A DNA stretch of 44,434 bases from Lewinellaceae bacterium (GCA_020636215.1 JACJYG010000018.1:1-44434); one strand, 5' to 3'; shown: positions 30,755 through 39,561, numbered from the stretch's first letter. The notes: generated by a model not told the origin, from the sequence alone. Made by a program: numbers and translations.

Positions 30755-30955
30755 ATGGCTACAAATCTGGATATTGATACAAAATTGCTGGAGGAAGCAC
30801 TAGCTATTGGCGGCTTTAAAACCAAAAAGGCCACTGTCAATAAGGCATTGGAAGAATTCATTCAGAGAAGGAAACAAAAAGAGATCTTGTCTCTGTTTGG
30901 AAGCATCGTCTATGACCCTGAATATGATTACAAGGCCCATCGGAATCGCAAATGA
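30755..30955 (+). CDS. vapB: VapB-type antitoxin
   Basis: The 66-residue protein has an N-terminal ribbon-helix-helix-like start (MATNLDIDTKLLEEALAIGGFKTKKATVNKALEEFIQRRKQKEIL) matching the VapB/DUF2191 group, and a C-terminal tail (LFGSIVYDPEYDYKAHRNRK) that would thread into the toxin. It binds DNA as a dimer and neutralises VapC. The stop overlaps the vapC start by four bases (ATGA), so translation is coupled. An in-frame GTG two codons upstream is an alternative start. Confidence 0.85.
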   Translation: MATNLDIDTKLLEEALAIGGFKTKKATVNKALEEFIQRRKQKEILSLFGSIVYDPEYDYKAHRNRK

Positions 30956-31371
30956 GTGTACTGGTTGATACAAGTATCTGGTCGCTGGCGCTCAGAAGGA
31001 AAGCGGCGGTTTCCTTGCAGGAAGAAACACTAAAACACCTGGTTTTTGATGGCATGGTGAAAATAATTGGCCCTATCAGGCAGGAACTGCTTTCCGGTAT
31101 TCCTAACAAGGGTCAATTTGAAGCCCTGAAATTGCGTCTGAGCCATTTCCCCGATACAACGATAAAAACAACTGATTACGAGTTAGCGGCTGATTTTTTC
31201 AATGCATGCCGGCAGAATGGCGTTCAGGGTTCCCATATCGACTTTCTCATCTGCGCAGTAGCTGCCGCTAATGATCTCGAGATATATACCACAGATAAAG
31301 ACTTTTTAAATTACCAGGAGATTATTCCCATTCGCCTATTTAAGGATACGTATCCAGGGGCTTCGGGGTAG
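30952..31371 (+). CDS. vapC: VapC-type PIN-domain toxin
   Basis: The 139-residue PIN-domain ribonuclease has the acidic Mg-binding residues Asp6 (VLVDTSIW), Glu45 (IRQELLSG), Asp97 (SHIDFLICAVA), and Asp115/Asp117 (TTDKDF). VapC toxins cut specific RNAs (often initiator tRNA or 23S rRNA); the target here is unknown. It is complete and coupled to vapB. It is convergent with the SNF2 gene. Confidence 0.88.
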   Translation: MSVLVDTSIWSLALRRKAAVSLQEETLKHLVFDGMVKIIGPIRQELLSGIPNKGQFEALKLRLSHFPDTTIKTTDYELAADFFNACRQNGVQGSHIDFLICAVAAANDLEIYTTDKDFLNYQEIIPIRLFKDTYPGASG

Positions 31372-31407
31372 CGGCTCAAGATGAATTCGGCCCGCTGTTT
31401 ACTGCTT

Positions 31408-33909
31408 CTACTGCTGCCCCATCCCCTTAATCAGCCCGCCCAACAGGCTCAGCGCAGATTGCACCATTTCCTTGCTTTCAACAGGAATTTGCAGGTATGC
31501 CTGGCCCGTGGACTCGTCCTTTTTTACCAGGGAATCCACCAGTTCCCGGCTGGCCTTTTCATCACTCAGGGTTTGAACCAGGGAGCTGAAAAAGCGGCCT
31601 CCCATTTCAACCAGGGCGGCGGGGGAAGGTTGGGGCTGCTCCTGCCGCTCCCGGCTTGCCGGCGCCTGTTCCGGTTGAGGTGCTGGTTCCGGGAGATCGT
31701 CCTCGGCCATGAAGTCGGGCTTCGGTTCCATGCCCGCGCCAGGGATGTTTTCTTCTATGTCGGCTTCTTCCGCTACGGAGGATAGAGCCTCCTTTTCGGC
31801 GCCTGTGGTGGTAGTGATGGTTTCGACCTCTTCCATGAATTTTTTGAAGCGTTCGCTGCCCATGAAAACGAAGCCTTCCCCATCGTCGAGCACCCCTTCG
31901 GCCAGAGAAGCTTTGAAATCGAGCGTCGCCAGCATGCGGTGCTCGATGGTCTGGGCGGATACGAAATTGATGACGCTCACGGGCTGTAGCTGTCCCATGC
32001 GGTATACCCTGCCGATGCGTTGTTCCAGCACCGCCGGGTTCCAGGGCAGGTCCATATTGATGACCAGTGAAGCGGTTTGCAGGTTGAGGCCCACGCCGCC
32101 GGCATCGGTAGAAAGAAACACACGGCAATTAGCGTCGTTGTGGAAAGTATCCAGCAGGCCGCCGCGTTCCGAACCGGGGACGCCGCCGTGCAGGTAGGCA
32201 AAACCGATCTGGCGCTCATCCAGCTCTTCCCGGATCAGTCGCGTCATGCGTTCCCATTGGCTGAAGATGACCACTTTGGTGTCTTCTTCGGCCAGGGCTT
32301 CTTCCAGGATGCACATCAACTCCATGATTTTGGTGTCATGCCGGGTCTTCTGGTCGATGAGGTAGGTGCTGTTGCAGGCCATGCGCATACAGTTGAGGTT
32401 GATCATCAGCCGCTGCCGGTCCTTTTCGCTAAGGTAGTTGAAACGCCGCCACTTGGCGACCAGCCGAGCTACCTGATCACCAAACTCTTTATGGTAATCC
32501 TGTTGGGCGGGAGTCATTGGTACAAAGAGTTGCTTATCAGTGCGGGCCGGCAATTGCTGCAGCACCTGTTTTTTGGTGCGGCGGATCATCACCATTCGCA
32601 GCTTTTCTTTGATCAGTTCCAGGTCTCTGTAACCAACCACTCTCCCGTGTTCATCCTTGATCTGGTGTCGGTGCAGGAAGGTATGCAGCGGCCCGAGGCA
32701 GTATTGGTCAACGAACTGCACGATGGAGTAAAGCTCCTCCAGTTTGTTCTCCAGGGGGGTGCCGGTAAGCACGAGGGCATAGTCTGTTTGTAATTGTTTG
32801 ATGGCGCGGGAAATCTTGGTATTCCAGTTTTTGATACGCTGGGCTTCATCCAGGATTATGGCATTGGGCTCCAAGGCCTGAAGATGGGCTGCGTCGTACA
32901 TGGCCATGTTATAGGTCAGGATCAGGTAGAAGGCTTCGCTTTGCTCATAAAGCTCGCGCCGATGATGAGGCGGCCCCTCTACAACCTGAACGCTGCTGTC
33001 CGTGAATTTTTCGATCTCTGATTTCCACTGATACTTAAGCGAAGTCGGGCAGATAATGACCACCCGGGAGATGCCGAACTCTTTTCTCCATAATTCCGCA
33101 GCGGCGATGGCCTGAAGGGTTTTGCCCAGGCCCATCTCATCAGCGAGCAGGCAACGCCCGGAGGTAGCAGCGAAAAGCGCCCCTTCTTGCTGATAAGGGT
33201 AGAGTTTGACCTTGAGCAATTGCCCCAGATAGCCATCTGCCTGCTGGGCAATGGCGGCGATGCGCTGTTCCCGTTGTTCGTCTTCTCTTTTTTGCAGGAT
33301 GAATTCCAGTGCATCGGGATAGCAACGGAAGGCAGGGCTTAGCTGGCGGGCGGATTCCAGGAATCGCTCGAATTGCCGGTAGGCTTCCGGGCGCAAAATA
33401 CCCGATTCGTCGAAGTATGGTTGAGCCAGGCTCCGCAGTTGTTCTTCAGCTTCTGAGCCAATGCGCAGACGGATGCTGCGCTCTTTTCCATAGTGCAGGA
33501 AAACCGAAGAATGTACCGCTTCGTATGGCTTTTTGAAATGCTGGCGCATGCCGCGCGTATGCCATAGCTTGTGGATGACAGCTTCAATATGCTTGCAGAC
33601 GCCCAGCGTATTAGTGCGGAAATCCGGGCAGGAACAGAAATTAGCTCCGGGTTCTTTGGCCCTCAGCGCAACCCGGTAAGCAGTGGCCACTTTGGGGTTG
33701 GCCACCCGGAATTCTGACCACACCGGCTGTTCACCTACGTTTTCGATCACATATTCCTCCTGTTGGGCGAACTGTCGGCGTAGCGCTATCTGCCAGGCGT
33801 TCAGTTCCATCTCTTCCGGCTGACGGTGGTAGGAAACGCGCCGGGTTTTGGAGGTTTTCTTCTTTACGCTCTTGGCTTTCTTTTTCTTTTTTTCGCTGCT
33901 GTTTTTCAT
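31408..33909 (-). CDS. SWIM-domain SNF2 family helicase
   Basis: This 833-residue protein has a Lys-rich N-terminus, a SWIM zinc motif (CSCPDFRTNTLGVCKH, about residues 90-105), and a full SNF2 motor: Walker A DEMGLGKT (about 256-262), DEAQ box (about 353), TGTPLENKLEELYS, and the C-terminal helicase half with VFLSTDAGGVGLNLQ and VLEQRIGRVYRMGQ. The last 150 residues are an acidic, Pro/Gln-rich linker and a helical tail. It should remodel or translocate along DNA-bound complexes; the role in Bacteroidota is not established. It lies 74 bases downstream of glgB on the same strand. Confidence 0.88.
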   Translation of the reverse strand: MKNSSEKKKKKAKSVKKKTSKTRRVSYHRQPEEMELNAWQIALRRQFAQQEEYVIENVGEQPVWSEFRVANPKVATAYRVALRAKEPGANFCSCPDFRTNTLGVCKHIEAVIHKLWHTRGMRQHFKKPYEAVHSSVFLHYGKERSIRLRIGSEAEEQLRSLAQPYFDESGILRPEAYRQFERFLESARQLSPAFRCYPDALEFILQKREDEQREQRIAAIAQQADGYLGQLLKVKLYPYQQEGALFAATSGRCLLADEMGLGKTLQAIAAAELWRKEFGISRVVIICPTSLKYQWKSEIEKFTDSSVQVVEGPPHHRRELYEQSEAFYLILTYNMAMYDAAHLQALEPNAIILDEAQRIKNWNTKISRAIKQLQTDYALVLTGTPLENKLEELYSIVQFVDQYCLGPLHTFLHRHQIKDEHGRVVGYRDLELIKEKLRMVMIRRTKKQVLQQLPARTDKQLFVPMTPAQQDYHKEFGDQVARLVAKWRRFNYLSEKDRQRLMINLNCMRMACNSTYLIDQKTRHDTKIMELMCILEEALAEEDTKVVIFSQWERMTRLIREELDERQIGFAYLHGGVPGSERGGLLDTFHNDANCRVFLSTDAGGVGLNLQTASLVINMDLPWNPAVLEQRIGRVYRMGQLQPVSVINFVSAQTIEHRMLATLDFKASLAEGVLDDGEGFVFMGSERFKKFMEEVETITTTTGAEKEALSSVAEEADIEENIPGAGMEPKPDFMAEDDLPEPAPQPEQAPASRERQEQPQPSPAALVEMGGRFFSSLVQTLSDEKASRELVDSLVKKDESTGQAYLQIPVESKEMVQSALSLLGGLIKGMGQQ

Positions 33910-33983
33910 GCTTCCAGAGGGTTTGCCCCGAATCTAATAAAAGTTCGGAACATTGCCCAATGGAATATGGCCCTGTGTATCCT

Positions 33984-36026
33984 TTATTTCCCAGTCTTCT
34001 TCGCAGTCCCCGTCCGGGGCGATGGCGCTTTTTTTGCCTTGGGTTTGGCTGCCGCCGGGGTGCTTTTTGCCTTTGGCGCCGCCTTGGCTTTTGTGGTGCT
34101 CTTGGCCGTCACTTTATGTTCGGCCAGTTCCAGCACCACGACACCCAGGGGTGGCAGCGTGAGTTCGACATTGTAAGGGCGGCCGTGCCAGGTTTCCTGC
34201 ACAGTTTCCAGCTTGCCGGTGTTGAGGTTTAGCCCAGTGCCGCCATATTCTTTGGCGTCGCTGTTGAGCACTTCCTTCCAGACGCCGGACAGCGGCAGGC
34301 CCGTTTTGTAGCCTTGGCGCACCACCGGGGTGAAGTTACAAATGACGGCCAGGGGTTTTTCCTGGTCCTTGCCATACCGAAGGTAAGAAATGGTGCTGTT
34401 CTGGTAGTCGCCATGGTCGATCCACTGGAAGCCCTCGGGGCTAAACTGCAGTTCGTACAGAGCGGGGCTGTGGCGGTAGAATGCATTTAATTTCTTCACC
34501 CAATCCTGCATTCCCTTGTGGTATTTGTGCTCCGTGAGCCACCATTCCAGGCCTTTTTCGATGTTCCATTCACTAGTCTGGGCAAATTCGTCGCCCATGA
34601 AGAGCAATTGGGTGCCGGGGTGGGTGAACATGTATCCGTACAACAGCCGAAGGTTGGCGAATCGCTGCCACTCATCGCCGGGCATGCGGTCCATAATGGA
34701 GCCTTTGCCGTGTACGACCTCATCGTGCGACAAGGGCAGCATAAAGTTTTCGGTAAAGGCGTAAACCAGGCTGAACGTGATCTCATTGTGGTGGAACTGC
34801 CGGTGGATGGGGTCGTGTTTGAAATAGCTCAGGGTATCGTGCATCCAACCCATCATCCACTTTTGGCCGAAGCCAAGGCCGCCGGTATAAGTGGGCCGGG
34901 AAACGCCCGTCCAGGCAGTCGATTCTTCCGCGATGGTCATCGCATCGGGGAAGGCGGCGTAAACAGCTTCATTGAATTCCTTGAGCAGCGAAATGGCCTC
35001 CATGTTCTCGTTGCCGCCATATTCATTGGGAATCCATTGCCCGGCTTCGCGGCTGTAATCGAGGTAAAGCATCGAGGCTACGGCGTCGACCCGCAAGCCA
35101 TCGGCGTGGTATTTATCCATCCAGAAAAGTGCGTTGGAAATGAGGAAGGAACGCACTTCGTGGCGGCCATAGTTAAAAATGCAGCTCTTCCAGTCGGGGT
35201 GGAACCCTTTGCGCGGGTCGGCGTGGTCGTAGAGATGGGTGCCGTCAAAATCGGCCAGGCCGTGGGCGTCGGCCGGGAAGTGGGAAGGCACCCAATCGAG
35301 CAATACGCCAATACCGGCTTGGTGGAAGGCATCCATCAGGTACATGAAATCCTGCGGCGTTCCGAATCGGCTGGTGGGCGCAAAGTAACCGGTGATCTGA
35401 TAACCCCAGGAAGGGAAGTAGGGGTGCTCCATCACCGGCAGGAACTCCACATGGGTGAAGCCCATCTCTTTGACGTAGCTGACCATTTCATCGGCCATTT
35501 CCTGATAACTAAGGCTACGCATGCCACCGTGGATTTTCTTCCAGGTGCCGATGTGCACCTCATAGACCGAATACGGCTGCTCCAGGCCAGCTTTTTCCTT
35601 GCGCTTTTTCATCCAGGCCTGGTCTTTCCATTCATAATCCAGTTCCCAGACGATAGAAGCCGTATTGGGGGGGATTTCCCAGAACAAGGCAAAGGGGTCG
35701 CCTTTGCTCAGGTGCCGGCCGTCGCGGGCGTGGATGTGGTATTTGTAGAGTGCGCCCTTACCAACTTCGGGGATAAAGCCTTCCCAGATGCCGGAGCTAT
35801 CCCAGCGAGGGGAGAGCGGATGGCTTTCCCGGTTCCAATGGTTGAAATTGCCGATGACGGAAACGGCCTGGGCATTGGGCGCCCACACGGCAAAGTAAGT
35901 GCCCCACTGGCCATCTACTTCTATGACGTGGCTGCCGAGCTTTTCATAGAGCTTGTAGTGCTTGCCGGCACGGAAGAGGCTGATGTCAAAATCGGTTAAC
36001 AGGCTGTGGTGCAGGACGTTTGCCAT
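33984..36026 (-). CDS. glgB: 1,4-alpha-glucan branching enzyme
   Basis: The 680-residue GH13 enzyme makes alpha-1,6 branches in glycogen. It has a CBM48 N-terminal module (TYFAVWAPNAQAVSVIGNFNHWN), the catalytic barrel with nucleophile in GLRVDAVASM (about residue 313), acid/base in TIAEESTAW (about 367), and LSHDEVVHGKGS (about 431), and a C-terminal beta domain. After residue 637 a low-complexity Lys/Ala/Pro tail (KSTTKAKAAPKAKSTPAAAK) extends to the end; that tail is unusual for GlgB and may mediate binding. The SNF2 gene follows. Confidence 0.93.
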   Translation of the reverse strand: MANVLHHSLLTDFDISLFRAGKHYKLYEKLGSHVIEVDGQWGTYFAVWAPNAQAVSVIGNFNHWNRESHPLSPRWDSSGIWEGFIPEVGKGALYKYHIHARDGRHLSKGDPFALFWEIPPNTASIVWELDYEWKDQAWMKKRKEKAGLEQPYSVYEVHIGTWKKIHGGMRSLSYQEMADEMVSYVKEMGFTHVEFLPVMEHPYFPSWGYQITGYFAPTSRFGTPQDFMYLMDAFHQAGIGVLLDWVPSHFPADAHGLADFDGTHLYDHADPRKGFHPDWKSCIFNYGRHEVRSFLISNALFWMDKYHADGLRVDAVASMLYLDYSREAGQWIPNEYGGNENMEAISLLKEFNEAVYAAFPDAMTIAEESTAWTGVSRPTYTGGLGFGQKWMMGWMHDTLSYFKHDPIHRQFHHNEITFSLVYAFTENFMLPLSHDEVVHGKGSIMDRMPGDEWQRFANLRLLYGYMFTHPGTQLLFMGDEFAQTSEWNIEKGLEWWLTEHKYHKGMQDWVKKLNAFYRHSPALYELQFSPEGFQWIDHGDYQNSTISYLRYGKDQEKPLAVICNFTPVVRQGYKTGLPLSGVWKEVLNSDAKEYGGTGLNLNTGKLETVQETWHGRPYNVELTLPPLGVVVLELAEHKVTAKSTTKAKAAPKAKSTPAAAKPKAKKAPSPRTGTAKKTGK

Positions 36027-36239
36027 AAAGTTGTAAAGTTGGTTGTGATAATTATGATTTTATTGGCCACTTCAAACAGCTTCTAAGTGCGGCCTTTCCA
36101 TCACACGATTTGTCAGATGATTATTTTCGGCCGGGATAAAGGTACACAGAACCGGGCGACTGGCAAAACCCGAAAATACAGCTTTTTCATTCTCCGGTTC
36201 ACTACCGGCATAGATTTGCATACTTAAAATACCATTATC

Positions 36240-36839
36240 ATGAAAACCACTCGTTTGTTCTTCGTTTTTCTCGCCCTCGCCACCCTGGCGGGCGGCATCC
36301 TTTCCGCTTGTCAGGACGCGGAAGCGAAATCAAAAGCGGACAGCCAGCCGGCAGGCCTGACGCAGGAGCAATTAGTCGCCCGGGGCGAGTACCTCGTCAA
36401 CGTTATCGGCTGCGACGACTGCCATTCCCCCAAGGCGTTCGGCCCCAATGGCCCGTATCCCGACCCGGAGCGCCGCTTTTCGGGCTACCCGCAGGATATG
36501 CCCCTGGCGTCGGCTGACCCTGATGTGCTGAAATCCTGGGCGTTGTTCAGCCCGGACCTCACCGCCGCCGTAGGCCCCTGGGGCACCTCCTTCGCCGCCA
36601 ATATTACCTCCGATGGCACCGGCATCGGCAACTGGACCGAGGAGCAGTTCTTCCGCGCCATGCGCGAAGGTAAGTACAAAGGCCTGGCCAACAGCCGCAT
36701 GATACTGCCCCCCATGCCCTGGCCCAATTTCGCCAAAATGTCGGACGAAGACCTGCGCGCCGTATTCGCCTTCCTGAAAAGCACTAAACCGGTGCGCAAT
36801 ATTGTGCCGCAACCGATTCCTCCGGTGGGGGTGCAATAA
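36240..36839 (+). CDS. Lipoprotein cytochrome c
   Basis: The 199-residue protein has a lipoprotein signal with lipobox LSAC (Cys24), then a c-type haem site CDDCH (Cys58, Cys61, His62). MILPPMPWPNFAKMSDEDLRAVFAFLKSTKPVRN near the end carries likely axial Met ligands. It resembles diheme cytochrome c-553-like proteins but shows a single CxxCH. It probably transfers electrons on the outer face of a membrane. TAGATTTG at 36211-36218 matches the -7 consensus 21 bases upstream of the ATG, though the -33 box is weak. A 9-nt word array begins at its stop codon. Confidence 0.85.
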   Translation: MKTTRLFFVFLALATLAGGILSACQDAEAKSKADSQPAGLTQEQLVARGEYLVNVIGCDDCHSPKAFGPNGPYPDPERRFSGYPQDMPLASADPDVLKSWALFSPDLTAAVGPWGTSFAANITSDGTGIGNWTEEQFFRAMREGKYKGLANSRMILPPMPWPNFAKMSDEDLRAVFAFLKSTKPVRNIVPQPIPPVGVQ

Positions 36840-36840
36840 A

Positions 36841-37030
36841 AGGGGATGCTGTGGATGCTGTGGATGCTGTGGATACTGTTGATACTGTTGATACTATAGA
36901 TACTGCAGGTAGCATCCACAGTATCGGCTCCTGCAAGGAGCGAGTATCCACAGCCCGTCCTCAGTACCCTCGGCCGGGTAAATATCAATAGTATCGGCTC
37001 CTGCAAGGATCGAGTATCAATAGCATCTTC
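36841..37030. repeat. 9-nt word array (GATGCTGTG type) with inverted second half
   Basis: Seven 9-mers (GATGCTGTG, GATACTGTT, GATACTATA) follow the cytochrome stop codon; then inverted words (AGCATCC, AGTATCC) recur with two copies of the module ATCGGCTCCTGCAAGGA and an ACCCGG-type module (GCCCGTCC...GGCCGGGTAAA, 36952-36981). The block can therefore fold back on itself. No gene seen. Confidence 0.88.
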
Positions 37031-37114
37031 AGAGAAAACCAAGGGAATATTGAGCCTTTTCGGAATCATTTTCTCAAAACGGCCGTTTCTTTGCCGTACC
37101 AAAATCCAACGCCT

Positions 37115-37741
37115 ATGCCCGCAGGGCCCAATCCGAACACGCTTTACCCGCTTCCCAACATCGAACGCCTCTGCTTCTTGAAGAATCTGGTGCAAAACCC
37201 CAAGATCATCGTCGGTGATTATACCTATTACGATGACTTCGAGGACGTGCGCAACTTCGAGAAAAACGTCAAATACCTCTTCGATTTCTCATCCGATAAA
37301 CTCATCATCGGGAAGTTTTGCATGATCGCCTCCGGGGTGGAGTTCATTATGAACGGCGCCAACCATCTGGTGGACGCCATCAGCACCTACCCCTTTGCCG
37401 TCTTCGGTGGAGGCTGGGCCCACGCCATGGACGGCAAAGAATACCCCACCAAAGGCGATACCGTGGTCGGTAATGACGTTTGGATCGGTTACAAAGCCGC
37501 CATTATGCCGGGTGTGCACATTGGAGACGGCGCCATTATCGGCGCCTATTCGGTTGTGACGCAGGATGTGGCGCCCTATAGTATCGTGGGGGGCAACCCC
37601 GCCCGGCTCATCCGCAAGCGCTTCCCGGAGGAGCAAATTCAACAATTGCTGGAACTGAAATGGTGGGACTGGCCGGTGGAGGAGATTACCCGGAGGGTGG
37701 GGGAGTTGGCGGGGGGAAGCGTTGAAGCGTTGAAGCGTTGA
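37115..37741 (+). CDS. Vat-like xenobiotic O-acetyltransferase (hexapeptide repeat)
   Basis: The 208-residue protein matches the streptogramin A / xenobiotic acetyltransferase family: GPNPNTLYPLPN at the N-terminus, GDYTYYDD, LIIGKFCMIASGVEFIMNGANHLVDAISTYPF with the catalytic His84, left-handed beta-helix repeats (VVGNDVWIGYKAAIMPGVHIGDGAIIGAYSVVTQDVAPYSIVGGNPA), and the C-terminal KWWDWPVEEI. It would use acetyl-CoA to modify a hydroxyl of virginiamycin-like drugs or another small molecule. Start chosen at the ATG at 37115, since an upstream TTG adds only residues without similarity. The stop codon sits in a GTTGAAGC repeat. It is a chromosomal homologue; activity on drugs is not shown. Confidence 0.85.
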   Translation: MPAGPNPNTLYPLPNIERLCFLKNLVQNPKIIVGDYTYYDDFEDVRNFEKNVKYLFDFSSDKLIIGKFCMIASGVEFIMNGANHLVDAISTYPFAVFGGGWAHAMDGKEYPTKGDTVVGNDVWIGYKAAIMPGVHIGDGAIIGAYSVVTQDVAPYSIVGGNPARLIRKRFPEEQIQQLLELKWWDWPVEEITRRVGELAGGSVEALKR

Positions 37742-37880
37742 GGAGCTTGCCCGGCTCTGCAGGAGACGGGTTGAGAAGGTTGAGGAAGTTGAGAAGGTTG
37801 AGAAGGTTGCTTGGCTTTGCAGGAGACGGGTTGAGGGAGTTGAGAAGGTTGAGGAAGTTGAGGGAGTTGAGAGGGGGGGA
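37722..37880. repeat. GTTGAAGCG / 9-nt GTTGAGAAG word array with GC-rich modules
   Basis: GTTGAAGC words overlap the last codons and stop of the acetyltransferase gene, then come two copies of a module (AGCTTGCCCGGCTCTGCAGG ... and GCTTGGCTTTGCAGGAGACG) and about nine 9-mers of GTTGAGAAG/GTTGAGGAA. This is the inverse-strand equivalent of the array at 8313-8432. A frame through it is spurious. Confidence 0.9.
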
Positions 37881-37951
37881 GATGCATTGGCGCATCGGGC
37901 TTCTCTTTTTAACTTTGGTTGTTTTTTGTTCTAGTGGAGGGGGAGTTGAGA

Positions 37952-38128
37952 ATGTTCAAATAACTGTGTCAAATCCAGCGTTAGGATCAGGGAAGCCTTG
38001 ATTTTACTGGGGGTCAGGGAACTCGAACTTCTGAACACTCCCAACTCGAACTTTACCCGGCCCTCAAGGACGGGACACGATAATTTACCCGGCCTCTAGG
38101 GACGGGACACAAACACTTGAACACTCCC
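37952..38128. repeat. Degenerate head and ACCCGG/GACGGG module pair
   Basis: TGTTCAAATAACTGTGTCAA (37954-37973) is a decayed copy of the head found at 21524 and 28099. At 38043-38070 and 38083-38110 two similar 28-base modules (TTTACCCGGCC...GGGACGGGACAC) follow each other, bounded by GAACACTCCC on both sides (38030 and 38117). There is no gene from 37742 to 38176. Confidence 0.75.
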
Positions 38129-38176
38129 AAACTTTCGCTAAGTATGGCCGTCACCTATCATAAAAAAAATAAAACA

Positions 38177-39487
38177 ATGGCAAGGCAATTAAAAGTTGTA
38201 GGCATTTTTATCGTCTTTACGCTAAGTGCAACGCTGTTAACAGCTCAGCCGAAAGATGCTGGTAATCCGACTTATATAAAAGCCGGAAAGTTTTTTGATT
38301 CCGAAAACGGAAAGATTCTGGCCAATTATACCATCAAAGTTGAAAACAATAAAATAACGGAAGTTGGTGCGGGTATTTCAATTCCGGACAGTGCGAAAAT
38401 AATTGACCTGTCAGATTATACGGTGATGCCCGGGTTGATTGATGGACATACGCATCTGATGTCGCTTGAAACCATAACGAAAGATCAATATATAACCGAC
38501 CAGATTTTGTTTGAGGGGGATGCCTTACGCGTATTGCGGGGTGCAAAGCGAGCGAAATCATTTCTCGAAAATGGCATTACGACAGTGAGAGACCTGGGCG
38601 ATTCAGGGCCGTTCCTTGATGTTGCGCTAAGGAATGCCATCAATGAAGGGACCACTGTGGGGCCACGAATGTTTGTTTCAGGCCCCATAATTTGTTCAGA
38701 AGGAGGGCAGGTGGTAGGGTTGTTGAAAAGCAAAAGAGGGGTCATTGAAAATGATTACACGATAGTAAGGAGTGTCGATGATGCGATCAATGCAGTACGG
38801 GAACATGTGAATTATGGCGCTGATATTATTAAGATTTGCGCAAATAATACACCTAACAATACCAGTCTTACGATCGATGAAATGCAAGCCATCGTCAAAA
38901 TGGCGCACCGGTATAATAAAAAGGTAACAGCCCATGCTACCGATGATCTGGCAGTTTGGGAAGCCGTAACCGCCGGAGTTGATGCCATTGAACATGGCTA
39001 TCAAATAGCGGACTCCACACTTGCCTTAATGGCGGCCAAAGGAGTAGCCCTGGTGCCGACGGACATTTCCGAGCCTCTTTTTTATAAATATATGGATATC
39101 ATGAAATTCGAAGGGGATAAGGAACCGGTACTTGAAAATTACAAAAAAGGCATGCGCGACAGGCTTCAAAGGGCAATTAAAGCAAAGGTTACCATACTTA
39201 CGGGGTCTGATAATTACATTAATTTCGAGATGCCGCAAGGAGAGGCTGCCAAGAATATTCTTATCGCCTATGAGGAAGAAGGTATGGAGCCCCTCGATAT
39301 ACTGCGCTCCTCGACCTATTTATCTGCCAGGTTTATGAATATGGCGGATAAAATTGGTGTTCTCAAAAAAGGCGCTTATGCAGATATTATTGCTGTGAAA
39401 GGTGATGTTGAAAATGATTTTTCAAATACGATGTTTAACCTGGTTTTCGTCATGAAAAATGGCGAAATTTATGTTGAGAAACAATAG
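38177..39487 (+). CDS. Exported metal-dependent amidohydrolase
   Basis: The 436-residue protein has a signal-like N-terminus (MARQLKVVGIFIVFTLSATLLTAQ) and an imidazolonepropionase-like amidohydrolase domain: DGHTHLM (metal His pair), DIIKICA (bridging Lys), KVTAHATDD and IEHGYQ (metal His), and ILTGSDNY (catalytic Asp). Such secreted enzymes cleave dipeptides (prolidase-like) or lactam/amide rings. It starts a visibly AT-richer region with weaker codon bias than its left neighbours, suggesting acquisition. Start at the ATG at 38177; an upstream ATG at 38117 lies in repeat DNA. Confidence 0.88.
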   Translation: MARQLKVVGIFIVFTLSATLLTAQPKDAGNPTYIKAGKFFDSENGKILANYTIKVENNKITEVGAGISIPDSAKIIDLSDYTVMPGLIDGHTHLMSLETITKDQYITDQILFEGDALRVLRGAKRAKSFLENGITTVRDLGDSGPFLDVALRNAINEGTTVGPRMFVSGPIICSEGGQVVGLLKSKRGVIENDYTIVRSVDDAINAVREHVNYGADIIKICANNTPNNTSLTIDEMQAIVKMAHRYNKKVTAHATDDLAVWEAVTAGVDAIEHGYQIADSTLALMAAKGVALVPTDISEPLFYKYMDIMKFEGDKEPVLENYKKGMRDRLQRAIKAKVTILTGSDNYINFEMPQGEAAKNILIAYEEEGMEPLDILRSSTYLSARFMNMADKIGVLKKGAYADIIAVKGDVENDFSNTMFNLVFVMKNGEIYVEKQ

Positions 39488-39561
39488 GCGTTACTGATAA
39501 CGTGGTTGAAATTAATCCTTTCGCTACTTTTAACTGAAAAACACGTTCTAAAAAAAACACC

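Noticed and set aside
30952..31371. VapBC as part of a larger defence island with the SNF2 helicase
   Set aside because: No methylase, nuclease, or other defence gene is adjacent; the SNF2 gene is convergent and tied to glgB instead.
34518..35999. 493-codon plus-strand frame opposite glgB
   Set aside because: Antisense of a highly conserved enzyme gene; long shadow frames are expected at this GC content.
37883..38001. Short frame MHWRIGLLFLTLVVFCSSGG... resembling a lipoprotein
   Set aside because: Only 38 residues, begins at the edge of a word array and ends in a degraded repeat head; chance is likelier.
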